A DNA stretch of 64,000 nt from Tubiluchus corallicola (Eukaryota > Priapulida > Priapulimorpha > Priapulimorphida > Tubiluchidae): NCBI GenBank assembly GCA_030141605.1, contig JAQGDQ010000336.1, forward strand, positions 186,001 through 250,000, in the 5' to 3' direction. The position numbers and the translations under genes were made by a program. Below the pieces are notes generated by a model. It saw only the letters and a program-made list of their open reading frames with translations. It did not search any database and was not told the DNA's origin. Of this stretch, positions 1 through 30,105 are shown in pieces (the first letter of the stretch is position 1; each line of letters starts with the position of its first letter).

Positions 1-79
1 TTAGAGAGTCGTATATGTCGTAATAGGCTGTATATCATGTGTGTCATGTGTCATATAACTCTAAAGAATCTAAAGGTAT

Positions 80-860
80 AAAGAATTATAATTCAAAGGG
101 GAGAAAAAGGAATTTAAATTATATCATTAAGTAAGAACCTTCCATACATACAATTGTGTTACCTAGCAGTACCATTACCTGTCTGAAAACTTTATGTAAC
201 TGGAAAAGAAAGTATGTTCGCGTCAGCTGGTAAAACATCAGGCATCACCGTCCCAGTGTGCACCATTGGTTCACCCAAAATACACCATTGACCTTATTTG
301 ACAATCTATAAAGTAATTTACACTTTTGCTTAATTAGCGAAGAGTGTGTTACAAACGCTCTGATTATTTTTTCAAGCTTCACACAATGTTATCTAAACTG
401 TTTCAAACGATTAGCCGGTTAAAAAACTGCGCTTAACGGTCATGGCGAGACTTTGTTGCCAACGCAATCTCTGTATGCAATAAAATAGCTCATATATAAG
501 TGAATTTCAAGGCGAATTATTTAAGCTTTACATTATCATTATTTATGAAGAGCGTTTTTGTCTTTTAAGAGCAAAATAAACAGCACAAAACTTTACTTCT
601 ATAGCGGCTAAGTTCGCTGTATGTACACCTCAAATCGTAAACAAGAGCGTTATCGTATCGGTGCTAGTAGCATGATTGCCCTGAGAGTTTAACCATTACG
701 TTGTACTTGATGACGCTGTAATGCTAAATTTTTTGGGCATATTTGCTACCGAATTATGAAATCATTCGTAAAGCACGAACGTGGCTTTACTTGGAGTGAA
801 ACGAAGTTTTCATAATACAGTGCCTTTTATTTTAGCGAGCACCCCCCCCCCGTTGGTCCA
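80..860 (+). repeat. dispersed repeat family A, copy 1
   Basis: This segment aligns by eye along much of its length with 15560-16290 (+) and 60815-61245 (-). Shared landmarks in order are a purine-rich start (ggggagaaaaagg), the phrase gtgtgcacca, acttttgctta, gctctgattattttt, acaatgtt.tctaaact, and a tail rich in A/T. No coding capacity is seen. The class (MITE, SINE or decayed larger element) is not known. Ends are approximate. Confidence 0.6.
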
Positions 861-2114
861 AGATTTAAAATAAGAACTGCAATTTATGAGTAATTTATAA
901 GATGGCCTATATCATTCGTGTTATTGAACCACAAAGTTTAATTGTTGAAAAATTAAGACAGGAACGCTAAAAACTAATTAATACTGTTCTTTCTTGTATT
1001 TTGCATGAATTTTACTTTGCAACTTACTATTGTTGGTTGAAATTGTGTGCTATAGATTTTAGCTAGTTGTTCTGGTCCTCTAGACTAGTGCTTCTAAAAA
1101 TACATTAAAAAGAGACTAGACCACTAGGCAGATATTTGGTTTTCAAGTGAAGCTATAGTTTTCTTCCACATACATTGGGCAGCTTACAGCGCTTATTTCT
1201 AGTTTCAGATATAGTTTCTCTTTTTCATATCTATTTCACATTATAATTCCATTTTCATTGTAAGTGTCTGTTGTCACCATTCTACTGCTTGGAATTTCAC
1301 AGGTGTCTTCCCCCATTTAAGGCACTGCATGAGCTGCAGGATTTCATAATTGTCTGTTTCCTCTGTATCCATTTTATGAGCTGTCATTTTACGACTCATT
1401 CTATAGCAAGCCAAATATCCAATAATTAAAAATATTTATTCTTTTTGGGCAAAACTCAACAGTTTCTCTATAGAAAACCCTAGGTTTTGCTACCAAACAA
1501 AATACTACCAAAATTTTAAACAAGCAAAGAAAATGTTTGAAAAATTGTACAAAGCAACTAAGAATTTTAGTATGTAATTCTTTGAGTCAAATTACACGAA
1601 AGCCTTAGAAGAACTATTGCACTTTCTGATGAACTTGAGTTGATAACCGAAGGATTTCTTACGAAGGTGAACTTGCACTTCATTTTTTGACGTTAGTGTC
1701 TACGTCATGGCAATGGGATTCCAGTCATAAAATAATTAAAATGAAAAGCTAAGACCCTCTTTTGATTCGTGTAAGAACTTGTTGGGATTAGAAAAAAATT
1801 TGGAAAGAAAAATTAGAAATCAAAGTTTTCAAACAACCTATATATATTTCATAATATAACAACTCATTTCATTTGAATATAATGTAATAATATAGATTAA
1901 TTAATGAATGTTGAAGGACAATGAATGTTTTATTATTTATCAATTAACGAACAATCCGTATTTTTGAATTAACAGTAGGGAATGATGTACCATTCAATTA
2001 ATTATTTGATTAATTATATTTTCGAATTAACTGTATTCTTAATTGTATATACCTGCATGTAACTAAAATGTACTAGATTTTTCAGCACTGAACATGATGG
2101 AAATTAATGTAGGA

Positions 2115-2375
2115 AAAAAATGGCCCAAATGGAAAGTAGGTAAAAATGACACAGGTAAAAATGGCACAGGAATAAATCGCATAGGAAAAAATGACACGGC
2201 AGAAATTGCACAGGAAAAATGGTACAAATGAAAAGTAGGTAAACTGGCACAGGTAAAAATGGCACAGGAATAAATGGCATAGGAAAAAATGACACGGCAG
2301 AAATGGCACAGGAAAAATGGTGCAAATGATAAGTAGGCAAACTGGCACAGGTAAAAATGGCACAGGAAAAAGGAA
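2115..2375. repeat. tandem repeat of about 101 bp built from 15-16 bp subunits
   Basis: About two and a half copies of a unit of roughly 101 bp, itself made of variants of aaaaatggcacagg. The unit starts recur near 2131, 2232 and 2333 at the phrase aagtagg. Long Val/Pro/Cys/Phe-rich open frames on the minus strand are by-products of the repeat, not genes. Confidence 0.75.
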
Positions 2376-2984
2376 CACTTAGTAAAATATGTGTTTAGGG
2401 TTAGGGTTACAGTGGGGGATAATTATTTCAGTTATTTTTACCTCTGCCAAAGAAGTTTTGCTTCAACACAGTTTGTTTGTTTGTCTGTTTGTTTGGTTGT
2501 TTTTTGTCTGTTATGGCAGTAAGCCTGTTACGCAAAAACTATCTAACAGATCGCCAAGGAAGTTTGTGAAGAAAGGCGGCGGGTAAAGGGTGCCAAAATG
2601 GGAATCTTTACGCCGATTCTTTTTTGCAAAACTTGACGGAACACCACGTACAAAAAAGAAGCAGTTGTAAAAAGTTGTGAGGTCTCAGAGGGAATGTTTG
2701 GTACTCCATTTCGAGAAATTCTCGATTACAAAAGTGTATAGCGCTGTGTATAACTTTTGCATATTAATGTGTATAGCCTTATAAGATGACTTAGTATGTA
2801 ATTACGTATATATTTGTCAGTATATTACATCGCCAAAATTAATGGTAAAAAAGGTAGATAAACACTTTGTGGAACATTCGTACATCATTGATTATAAATC
2901 TATTTAATGAACATATATTTTGCTAGTCTATATAACAAAAATACTTTATGTTAAACTTTTTAATCAAACCTTCTTTTCGACTTT

Positions 2985-3022
2985 TTCCTGTGCCATTTTA
3001 CCTGTGCTATTTTTACCGCGCA
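2985..3022. repeat. inverted copy of the 2.1-2.4 kb repeat subunit
   Basis: The segment cctgtgccattttacctgtg is the reverse complement of the subunit at 2118-2372. It lies about 0.6 kb downstream, so the interval 2115-3022 has inverted ends, as in foldback-type elements. Confidence 0.5.
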
Positions 3023-3078
3023 CCAGTGGCAATACGTTATCAGTTATACTGCGTTCGAAATTCACTTAAAATAAATAA

Positions 3079-3082
<4 letters not shown>

Positions 3083-3118
<36 letters not shown>
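3083..3118. repeat. (TA)n microsatellite
   Basis: Perfect TA dinucleotide run of about 36 bp. Confidence 0.95.
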
Positions 3119-3121
<3 letters not shown>

Positions 3122-3960
3122 ATTCATCAGAAAGTGCAATAGTTCTTTTAAGGCTTTCGTGTATCTTTTTTATATATAAAGAATGTTTTAATCATTACGG
3201 ATTTGTTATTCTTTTTAACACTTCTTTCTTTTTATTGAGATTTAATAAACGAACGTTTGATATTTCGTTTGAATTAATTCGACCAGACAACACGAGCAGT
3301 GTTATTTTATCTTTACTAAGTAAGTGAAGTGTAACCAGTTATTTAGTTGTGTAGGAACCTTCTTCAATATCTCCTGTAAGACTCTGTCATGCTTAAAACT
3401 GCGTGCGTAAGTTGGGACCAACGAAAACCATAAGTCAAAAACTCAGCAAAATGCTATATTTTAATGACAAAAATAAGCTAATAAACGACGAACACAGAAA
3501 ATAATTTTAAAAAGAAATTGTCAACAAGAAAGTAGCTCAATAAACTTAGTAGTACTAGCAAAGTGTCTGCGATGCCGAAAAATTTTCCCATCTACAATGA
3601 AATTAGCTTTGAATTTTAAACTTAACTCAACTTTTTTTAATAAAATAAGTTCCCACGCTTTTCAACGCGTAATCTATTTTTTCCAGGCAGTAAAACTTAT
3701 GGCTGCGTAGTTATATACATGTACGAAGCTGACAGGGAGATACGCTGCCCTGCCCGTAATCAAAGAAATACTCATCATTTTCCAATGGCGGGATTTCGCT
3801 ACCCTGCGTATCAATCGTGGTAAAAAAGTTTTACTCTAATAATGAGTTGACAGATCAAAGAGTATTTAGTTCCAGTGGAAAGAGACAGGCGCATCGCGCT
3901 GTGAGAACACCCCAAGGCTTAAACATTTACTGACAAATTATTTGCTAATATAAACAGTAA

Positions 3961-4235
3961 ACGCACTAGGCATATGATTTGGTGTCACTCGCGCGAAGCT
4001 GATTGGTGGAACCTAGTCGAATGGGCGGAGTTAAGAAGATACAACGTTACGGTTTTGTGGCAACATTTTATTCTGGACATGTGCAACATTCTAGGTTGGT
4101 TTGATGACGAGATTGTACATCAGAGAGTACAAAGTGTCTTCGAATGATATCAGTTTAGACGAGGCGCTGACATAAAAATCAAATCTGCAAATTGCTTGCA
4201 TTTAGAACCAAAAAGACATTTTCTCCAATATCAAA
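3961..4235 (+). promoter_or_regulatory. putative SoxE promoter and 5' UTR
   Basis: This is less AT-rich than its surroundings. An inverted CCAAT box (attgg) lies at 4002-4006 and a GC box (gggcgg) at 4023-4028, about 210-230 bp before the SoxE start codon. No clear TATA box is seen. The transcription start cannot be fixed from sequence. An in-frame TAG at 4203-4205 precedes the start codon, so translation cannot begin further upstream in this exon. Confidence 0.4.
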
Positions 4236-20964
<16,729 letters not shown>

Positions 20965-21870
20965 ATTCAATGTGTGCTGACAGTATGTGTGTGAAATGTA
21001 CTTGTGCGTGGTGCAAATTGTGTGAAAATGATGTATAAATTATTGTTATTATTATTCTATAAAACAAAATGCAATTATTTTCATAAGGTCAAATACCCTG
21101 ACAAATTATTGTTTCATTAATATTAAGTACTGTGTGTAAATAACATTTCTTATAACGACTGTCACAGGCCAGTGTGAAAGGTCTGTGCACGATACATTAA
21201 TTCACAACCTTAGAAAAGATAAAGGATTTCAAAATCACTGCACATTGTTTATTCGAATTGTAAGAGTACAGTAAAAGTATGTGTACTAAAAATATAGTAA
21301 TTCACAGACAATGCGTGGTGACTGGTACGCAGGTAACTTGATTCACGTGGCTCATTGCACTCTTGAATAAGGGCTAACATTGGCAAATATTTATAATAAA
21401 CATATATATGTATATTTAAATTTTTAATAATTAGCGTTGCAGTTAATTGCACTGGTTTAGAATTTTTTAAGTTAACAAAATAATTTGAAAAATGGTTGTT
21501 TAAAGTACTACTGAAACGCAAGTGACTTATTAACCAGACCTTGTGTATGACCTAAAATCAAACTGTTACTTGTTTTAACATTGTTTAGTTATCAATTTAA
21601 GGCATGTTATAGTTATACACTTTGCAATTTTAGACGGCATGCTACACATAAATTGCTGTAAGCAATACAGTGTAATTAAAAATAATGTTATTTATAGTTT
21701 TATTTACCAGGCATATGTAAGGAAGTGTTAATCCTTTTGCAAAAGCGGTTAATGTAAATATTAATTCCTACCACTTGAATCAGTTAAATTTTTAGAAGCT
21801 GAAATATGCCCATGAATTTTTTGCACTGTAGTATTGTGACAGCATGCAAATCAGACAAACAGAATAAAAA
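20965..21870 (+). other. SoxE: putative SoxE 3' UTR
   Basis: AT-rich sequence after the stop codon. Candidate AATAAA polyadenylation signals lie at 21395-21400 and 21863-21868, with others further downstream. The real transcript end cannot be chosen from sequence alone. Confidence 0.4.
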
Positions 21871-24800
21871 GATTATCATCCACTGACACGATGGACTTGT
21901 TGGCAGGGGTTAACGTGTTAAATTGAACTTCACCATCAAACTTTGTGGTACAAGACTTAATTGGCTGAATTACTTTTAAATTTGAAGCTATGTCAGTATA
22001 TATGACTAATGAAACTCAAGAAAGGTTCCAAGTTTATTCAGAGGCACTTTTATTAACTATTATACAAGCAGATCTGCTGATTAAAGAAACACTGCCGTTA
22101 CGCTGATAATGAAAAGTTACGCTAACAATCGCAAAACCATGAGGGCATCCTTTGTAGTCATATTATAATTTAAGCACAACGTTCAAAATAAAATTATTGT
22201 ATTATATTTATTTTGTTATTAATCTTATGAACTGTTAATAATGCTAGGACGTACTAGATTTTGTATAGTTTCGAGCATCACTAAAATGCCTTATTCTTTT
22301 GTGATTACATGTTTTATAGTGAACTCTGACAAAGCATTTCATAATTTTGTTACTATTTTCGTATGAAACATGTTGTATGGGATGTGCACGCGATTGTTAT
22401 TATAGTATGCAGGTTGTTGAAAAACAAACAAACCAGAATGCTGCTTTACTACTTAAGTTTATTAATAAAACTTTGTAAATACAAAATCCAAACTATTGTT
22501 AATTATTTTGTAATTTCATCGGTACACAATGTTTTAATTTTAATACACAAACTATTAATATAATAATAATTATATTACAATAATTTAAATACATGTATAA
22601 CATTCTTCACTATAAGGTCAAGAATTTTCAGACCTTTTCAGAATCTTGTTCGCAGCAAGAATAGGATTTTGACAAGCTCTTGGTGAAGTAACAAAAGACG
22701 ACAAAATCAGCTTTCACAATGATCTCAGAGCTTTAGCATCACATCTGAAAATCACTGTGAAAACCCGTTTGTCTGCAGACTCCGCAACCTCTGATGGTAT
22801 GATGAAAAGCCACGAGGTCAAAAAGATCACATTTTTTCTCCTCACTTCAAGCAGCAATTTCACAGAGAAGAACAGAGGAGGACACTTGTTAATGTTGCCT
22901 CACACGCATTAAATGTTAGGCAAATACTCATCAAAAGAACCTGCAACAGAAACAAAGCAATATATTTCAATAGAAGAAAAATTTTGAGGAAGAAGGGTGA
23001 ATTCAAAAATAATGGAGCCACTACCGTGACAATACCAATGTGTTGTGGCTGTTTTGTTTCTGTCTAAACGACACACATTCGTATTAACCCAGTAAAGGAA
23101 AATGTGAAAAGAATGTCATAAAAAACAAATAAAATGTAAGTCATGAAGCCATTTTCTTTAAGATTTAATAAGTTTTTTTCACCGTTTAGAACTATTGAAA
23201 TTTCGAGTACAGGAACATATAGCTTGCAGGACTGATTTTTCGACATGCTTTACAATTTGGGTGAAAAATCAATTTTGCTGCTAGCTAGCTAAAGAAAAAA
23301 ACAGTGGCGGTAAGAATACCTGGATACAAATTTCTATCAAATATTTAATAGTGAACATGTCATATTATCATATATTTCATGTAAAACCAAACTAATTTAC
23401 AAACGATTTTAATTGCACACAACCCAAATAAATGTGCAAACAAACTGCATATAACCATGTCAAGGAAGCTAAAGAGACCAATTATTTCCCTCAAGCAAGT
23501 GCGATAGATAAACATTTTTGAGGAAAAAATGCAATATTGGTGTAAAACAGCGTCCTGGTACAGAGCAGACTACAGATGTCAAGCAGGCAGTCATTTTTTA
23601 TACAATGTACGTGATAATAAGCTCCGAGCTGAGGGACCCAGGCACGCCATGTTAGCGATAGCATCAGTATAACCTACGTCAAGTGGGTCTAACAAAAGCA
23701 TATGCTCGTCAAAACGGGTCTTGTATGACATGTTCCTTGCGCAAAAATATGGCAGGAATTTCAATGTTATTCGTGTCGTCACGAGTAGGAAAATTATCAG
23801 GAATGTGTAATAATGGGCGCAGAATGCATAAAAATAATTAAGTGACATTCATTAAATAAAACTGCTAAAAGATCAATGCATTTTTATTTTTGAAGGTTAA
23901 AAGATATGTGCTTGCCCACTGAATTCTGTATAAATTTATGATTATATTTGTCTATATAAAAAATTTAGGCCTATTATCTTAAAAGAACAGAAAGGCAGAG
24001 CGACGTTAATATTAATATTACGCAAAACTCTGACTTTAAAAGACCAACGCACATATATTGATTTTTGATTATCAAAGTGTACGTGCGTTTTGCCAAAATT
24101 TATATAAAAGTATAATTAAGTTGATATACTTCTATAAAAATAATCTTAAAAAGCAGAAAAGCATAAGGTCATTAACGCTTATTATTATGCTACACATAAT
24201 TTCGCGTAATAAGGGTCAACTCATTACACACTGTTATGTGCTAAAATTTTAATTTTATAAATTTCTTAATCTGACGAGGCACATCTTAAGACGCTTGGCA
24301 TCTTGACTTTCACGGAGCATGTTTCAAAGATGTCTTGTAAGAAGCTTCCTGCCCAATGTTCCTGCAATAATAAAGAAACTGTGAAATTGTATTTACATTG
24401 TCAATTTTACACCAGGTATTCTCAACGAGGTAAAATGGATTTTGCGGTAATTAGCGACCATGAAAAGAGACCGCTACACCTTGTTTGGTGCCGACACATT
24501 TTTGTTCAGGTGCCGATTTGCTCAAGAATGTAAAGGTGAGAATTGTGAAATTACTCAAATTCACTTCAAAATCTAATTCTGACAGATCAATAACAGAATC
24601 CGAGAAATTTTATAATCTTAATTAAAAATCGATTAAGAGATTACTGTAAATCAAGTGGCTTAGGCTATCAAAACGGAACATTAAAAATATATTTGGCAAA
24701 AAAATGACGAAGCGCCTAATACACACCGAGCTACACTGCTGATAAATGTTGTTTCTTAAAATGAGATTTTAAAATGGTAAATGCCCAACGATGATTTCTA

Positions 24801-27800
24801 AATTGTAAACATTATCATCAGTGCTTATATGTGTACGTAGAAGTATAACTATCAATTTCAACGATTTGATATGCGATGATCTTCGCCGGATTATGGTTTT
24901 TTAGCCCCTAGACTATTGAAACTATTGGGCCCTTCTCAGACGGAACTACCCTCTAACTCGCTAGCACCGTTTTAAATATTTTACTCAGGATATATTTTAG
25001 CGACATTCACGTAGCAGGAAGTAAGCTTATTGCAAATTCTTTAAATAAACTAGAATAAATATTTTTTGTTTATCAATATTTTTTAAGAACTACCACTGTT
25101 TTACTATTTATTACAAACCTAATTAGCACATTTCAACACAATCGTTATGAAAAAACAAATGTTAATTTTGATTTTTTATCAAATGTTACAAAAACTTGAG
25201 GGCTGCAGCTTTTACTAGTCCCTGGGATAAACCGACGCTGGCGATGATTTATTGTATGTTTGTATCTGATTTTTATAATTTCTTGTATGACGTGCTTGCT
25301 TTGTGTTTTACAAACACATTCTGTAACTTCTGTTGTGCTATGAGCAAGCTAATCTATGGGCATACCAGAGTTCTCGGCGGACTGTTTTCTTATACAGCAG
25401 CAAATCGGCCCAGTCAATGTCCACGTACACTGAATTGTAATATGCAGTCATGAACACTACTAGCACATAAAACACAAACATCACGGATATGCTCTACTAA
25501 TTTCATTTTTTTTTGTTAGGTGAAACAAACTATTAAGTGAAAAAATGCTTTTGAAAGCCGCTGTATGTGCAAAACACGAAGAGACTAACAAAACGTTTAC
25601 ATTCATTGGCTTATATTTTTTGAAGAAAATGAAAGATGCAGTGAGCGTGTAAATGATTAGTAAAACTTTGCCGTGCATCCGTGGCAAATTTTACTGCTAT
25701 CAAAGCACCCCGCGCATCAGTTCCGTTTCCCCATTTAGATTATACTTTTAAATTTAAAAGTATATCTTAAGTCGCAACTCGGGAATCTTTTCTTGGGTCA
25801 TTAAAATTATGATATGGTATTATCTAGCACGTTATCAAATGCTTAATCAAAACTTCTAATCTCAAAAACAACAAATTCATTAACCCTTGGAAACTCTACA
25901 AAGTATGCTATAGCATAACTGTTAGCAAAACTATAGCATATTACACGAAGACCAAATTACAGCATTCTTCAAGCTTATTGCGTGTTCAAGAGGGTTAATC
26001 TTAAGAACAAAAATACAAATTAAAGATGCCGTGATAATGCCACGAAGAATAATAATAGCCTTTGGGAAAATACAGCAGAGCCTCGCTAAATCCTTAGCGG
26101 CCGAGATTTCAGGACTAGGCCGATATAGCATATTAAACATGTTAAATGTCACTGTAAAAATTTTAATTGTCCTTAAAATACTAGGCCTGATCAATCAGCG
26201 TTATGTAGAATAGAAAACCTGCTTTGAAATCTATTATTGTATCACATATATATGGCTTCGTAAAGTGACTTAGAACACTCTGCAAACGAGAGGCTGAGTT
26301 ACAGTCCAATTTCTGCCCAAATAAACGCGCAAAAATAAAACACAAATTTGCAAAACACTTTTCTCAGATGTATCTAATTACCTAATTAAAAAGTAAAGCT
26401 TTATTGTTTACATCTAGATAACATATTGATGCATACATATTGATACATATTGATGCATATTGATTACATGCGCAAAGAAAACGTCGAAAAAATTAACCGC
26501 CTTCTCACAAGTACAGTTGATTAAGGCACGCTAGCATTTCTAACTATATTTACATAATGCTGGCCTACATTTTAAACAAAAATGCTCTAATGATATGTTT
26601 CTGTTTTTCCAGTCATTAGCATTTATTTCATTAAGACACTTAATTAAGCTAGAATACCGGCGCATGTAGCATTTCCCCAGAATCTATTCCTTAACATAAC
26701 TTAGTTGCTTTTATTTTTTTAAATTATTGGTTATGATTAGAAAAAACGAACTAAATTTTCTATCGAGTTCTTCCAATTTCTACTTTAGTTCACCCACTGA
26801 GATTTTTTCAAAGCTTTCTAAGGTATGTGCAATATAAACATTTAAGTTACATTCATGTTTAAGCAAAATGTTTTGATGTTTACAAAGGTGACTCAACTCA
26901 CAATAAGAAGAGCTCATGGTTGCAAAGTTTTGAACACAACGTTACGACAATATGTGAGAAAATTTCTGAAAAATAGGAATCTGAAATAACAATGAAGTTT
27001 TGAACAGACATAACAAATAGTTCCAACCATGTAACTCCTTAAATTCATATCATTCGTTGTTTTATGTAAAATTTTATATAAAATGTGATATAATCTATCA
27101 ACAACGTTTTTCAAAGCAACTCATTGAATATACATTTGGCAGTCTCCCAAAAGATCAGCTTCCACTAGTACCCCACCCTCTTAACATGCAAGCTATCCAA
27201 ATCCCATAAATAAACACCTGAGATGTTTTGATCTACTAAAGATTATGGGTAGAGAATCATAACACTCGGTAATGAGTTAAAATTACATAACACAAGAATG
27301 GGTATTAAACCAGGAAGACTTGAGCTTGTTTGTGTATACTCTGACAAGTATGCAAAGTGTAAATTACGCTGTTCTGACTTTTCGCGAAAACTAGATCTCC
27401 TATACTGCTACTCCTTACAGATATAATGTAAAAGAACAGCTAAAAGAAATTTTTAATACAATTATAAATATGTCAAGTGAAGTACCGATACTTGAAAACT
27501 AGAAAGTGGACATCTCATTTCATTCATTTTGTTCTTCTATTCAAAAAAGTGTTTATTTAATCCTTGTGAAATAGTTGCTGGACAGTGACCGTAAACTTTT
27601 CTTGGCTTTACTGACGACGATTCAGTTGCCTTGTTCATACGATAAATACACTTTGCCTAACTATTCTGAATGAGTGAGTTAAATGTCTACAGTAGTTAAC
27701 GATTCTAGTGTTACCTTCACTCCTAATACAGATACATTTCAAATATCTTTCACAAGTACACACCTGGAAATTGTTTAACCATTCTGCACAGAGGGTCAGG

Positions 27801-28700
27801 TTTGTGTGGGAGTTCAAATATTAATTTCAGATACAAGATTGTTCTCGCATTACTTTCGCATGCTTCGCGCCACATTCTTGTCTTCATCTAGCTAACGTTA
27901 CAGGTTCTGATTTTTGAGCTGCTTCCAAAAGCAAAAACATTAATCTCCCAGTTATAGCTGAGTAGGATAACATGTGTGTTCACATACTGATACAATGCGG
28001 TCATACTGAATTATGATCTGGCATACTGACTTCATTTATTGGCTTCATTAAAATGGAACGGGTTAGCCTTACATTACCTTACAGTGCTTCCTTACTTTTA
28101 GTGACGTCAGCTTTATCATGGCTTCATCCGCATTTATTCAAGTGCTTCGCCGACACGCTTGTGATCACGTTGATCACTTCTTATATCAGACGATACGTAA
28201 TTATTCTCTAATCTTGCCATAGCGGCTGTATTTATTTATCTAGCTATCCTGGAGTACAGTTGGCAGGAAGTAGAACTTGTACCTACTGGCTAAAAGTTGC
28301 AATCTTCAATCGACCATGAGCCGCTACATGCAGCGCACGTGTGAGTTACAGAAACACATTTGGCGCTTCTAGACGCACAAGAACTTGCAAGATGTTTTTA
28401 GAAGTTAATTTTAAGAGCATGGAGTAATTCGCAGCAAATTCATAAAAGCTTGATGTTTGACTGAGTGGTCTGAGCCGTTCTCAAAATTCTCTGGAGGTTT
28501 TCGGAGTTGGTGCATAGTTTGCTGTCTCGCTTGACTGAACGCAAAAAAGCATTAGGACTAAGACTTTCTAAACTTGTCCGTGGTACAATAATTGTAGTCT
28601 ATTTAGGAAACTCAGGACATGAATTCATACATGGGAACTCAGGGTAACTTTGAAATTAGCTCTATTCACTCACAGATAAAAAGTATTTACATTTGATTGT
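21871..28700. other. intergenic, no recognisable gene
   Basis: AT-rich sequence with no exon-like pattern I can support. One open stretch without ATG at 22673-22912 is discussed among the rejected items. A short imperfect tandem repeat of about 18 bp (catattgatgcata-like) lies at 26428-26470. Otherwise I see nothing. Confidence 0.6.
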
Positions 28701-29307
28701 CTGGTGGCTTGTATAAAAGAATTAGGCAATTATTACACAGTATTACTTAAAAATGTTATACATCATCGCTTAATGTGATTGGGATATTTTGCACGCATTA
28801 TTTAAAATTTTAGTATGTTTTTGGTGTGGACACAGCGACTTTTTAGACTTCATTTGTAAAAGCAAAGCAAACACCCACTATGGAACGAACTCTGTAATCA
28901 AACAAGCAATTTTACTTTGGAATTCTCTACCATTACAGGTTAAACAAATCAAGTCCCTATCAGCATTTAAAACAAAATTAAAATCATTAATATTAACCAG
29001 ATATGAAATGCCATCACACCAGTACGACAACATACACACTAATTCAGAATTCATATACCCACGGCCATATTAATTAAATCATAGTTTGCTTGTTTTTATT
29101 TATTTATTTTTTATTTTTTTGTATATGGTTGTAAATATGTTTGATTTTATTCGTCATTACTGCACAGTAGTTTAGATTGCACTGACGCATTTGCCTTCAG
29201 CAGTCTTTATTAACTAACACTGATTGATTATCTCTGTAAAGTTTTTATCAGTGATTATCAGTGTTTTTAATGGCAAATAAAGATTATTATATATATATAT
29301 ATATATA
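28700..29307 (+). mobile_element. non-LTR retrotransposon (LINE) 3' fragment, family 1
   Basis: An open frame at about 28789-29073 ends with the C-terminal signature of LINE reverse transcriptase polyproteins: ANTHYGTNSVIKQAILLWNS followed by LPLQVKQIKSLSAFKTKLKS. It is followed by an AT-rich 3' UTR, the phrase aaataaagat at 29274-29284 and a (TA)n tail. The copy is 5'-truncated and a remnant. The clade (CR1/L2-like) is inferred from the C-terminal motif and microsatellite tail. Confidence 0.7.
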
Positions 29308-30010
29308 ACACTGTTTGCTGCCGGTCTAATGAATAGTGGTAACTCCGACTGATTTTTTAGCTTTTCTAATCCACAAAACATGGGAAAATCATTGGACGAA
29401 CAGTACGCAGTAAACAGATGATGAAAATAATTAAGACTTCAAACCGCCTCTTTCGGCTGTCAATTTAAACTTTAAAATCGGCTTAAAACGTTTAGAATTT
29501 CATTTAATAGCGTTTATTATGAAACGTGTTTATTTGCTTGTTGGTAAACATTAAATTTGTTTGAGGAATACTCGTGTGAGAAAATTTTGCCAAAATATTT
29601 GTGTATAATTCCCTCAGTTACACCGTTGTGTTTTGAATAACAAAGTAATTTTACCCGCTAATAGCAAACTACTAAACGAAAACGTGCCGACAGAGAAATT
29701 AAGGCCACTGGCTTGTCAACAGATAAATTATGCCAGCACTATTTAATAAAAACAAACACTCAAATGACACACAATCCGCAAGATGTAAATGCAATGAGCC
29801 AGAAGGAGCAACAGAACAGCTGGAAAACAGCAGCAGTAGCAGCAGCAGCAGGAATTTCGATTGAAGAACAAAGAACATGCTGAATTGCTGATTTTATTAT
29901 CGAACTTATAGTGGAGATAGCAAGCTGGGTTATAAATAGTAAAATGTTAAAAATGAATGCAGGGCATGAGACAGAAAAAGAGGGACAGAGAAAGAAAGAT
30001 AGAAAGATCG
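29308..30010. other. intergenic, nothing recognised
   Basis: AT-rich sequence with a short (CAG)n-like stretch near 29829-29850. No gene seen. Confidence 0.6.
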
Positions 30011-30105
30011 GGGAAAAGGGAGAGAGAGAGAGAGAGAGATCGGGGAAGGGGAGAGAGATGGGGGAACGGGAGAAAGAGAGGAGAGAGAGGGGGGAGAGAG
30101 TTCTC
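30010..30105. repeat. purine-rich GA/GGGA tract
   Basis: Imperfect GAGA and GGGGA units over about 95 bp. The Glu/Arg-rich frame across it is a repeat translation. Confidence 0.8.

Larger units (their letters stand above)
1..3960. other. non-coding region upstream of SoxE
   Basis: No recognisable gene. The stretch holds a copy of a dispersed repeat (about 80-860), a C8-10 run near 841, a tandem/inverted repeat structure (2115-3022) and a short (TA)n tract (3083-3118). The open frames here are short and look like repeat translations. The rest is AT-rich sequence in which I see nothing specific. Confidence 0.6.

Noticed and set aside
2394-2412. Telomere-like ttagggttaggg
   Set aside because: Only about two and a half repeats; far too short to be an interstitial telomere.
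22673-22912. 79-codon open stretch without ATG (QALGEVTKDDKISFHNDLRA...)
   Set aside because: Looks mildly protein-like, but there is no recognised family, start or convincing splice border. Chance open frames of this size are expected.
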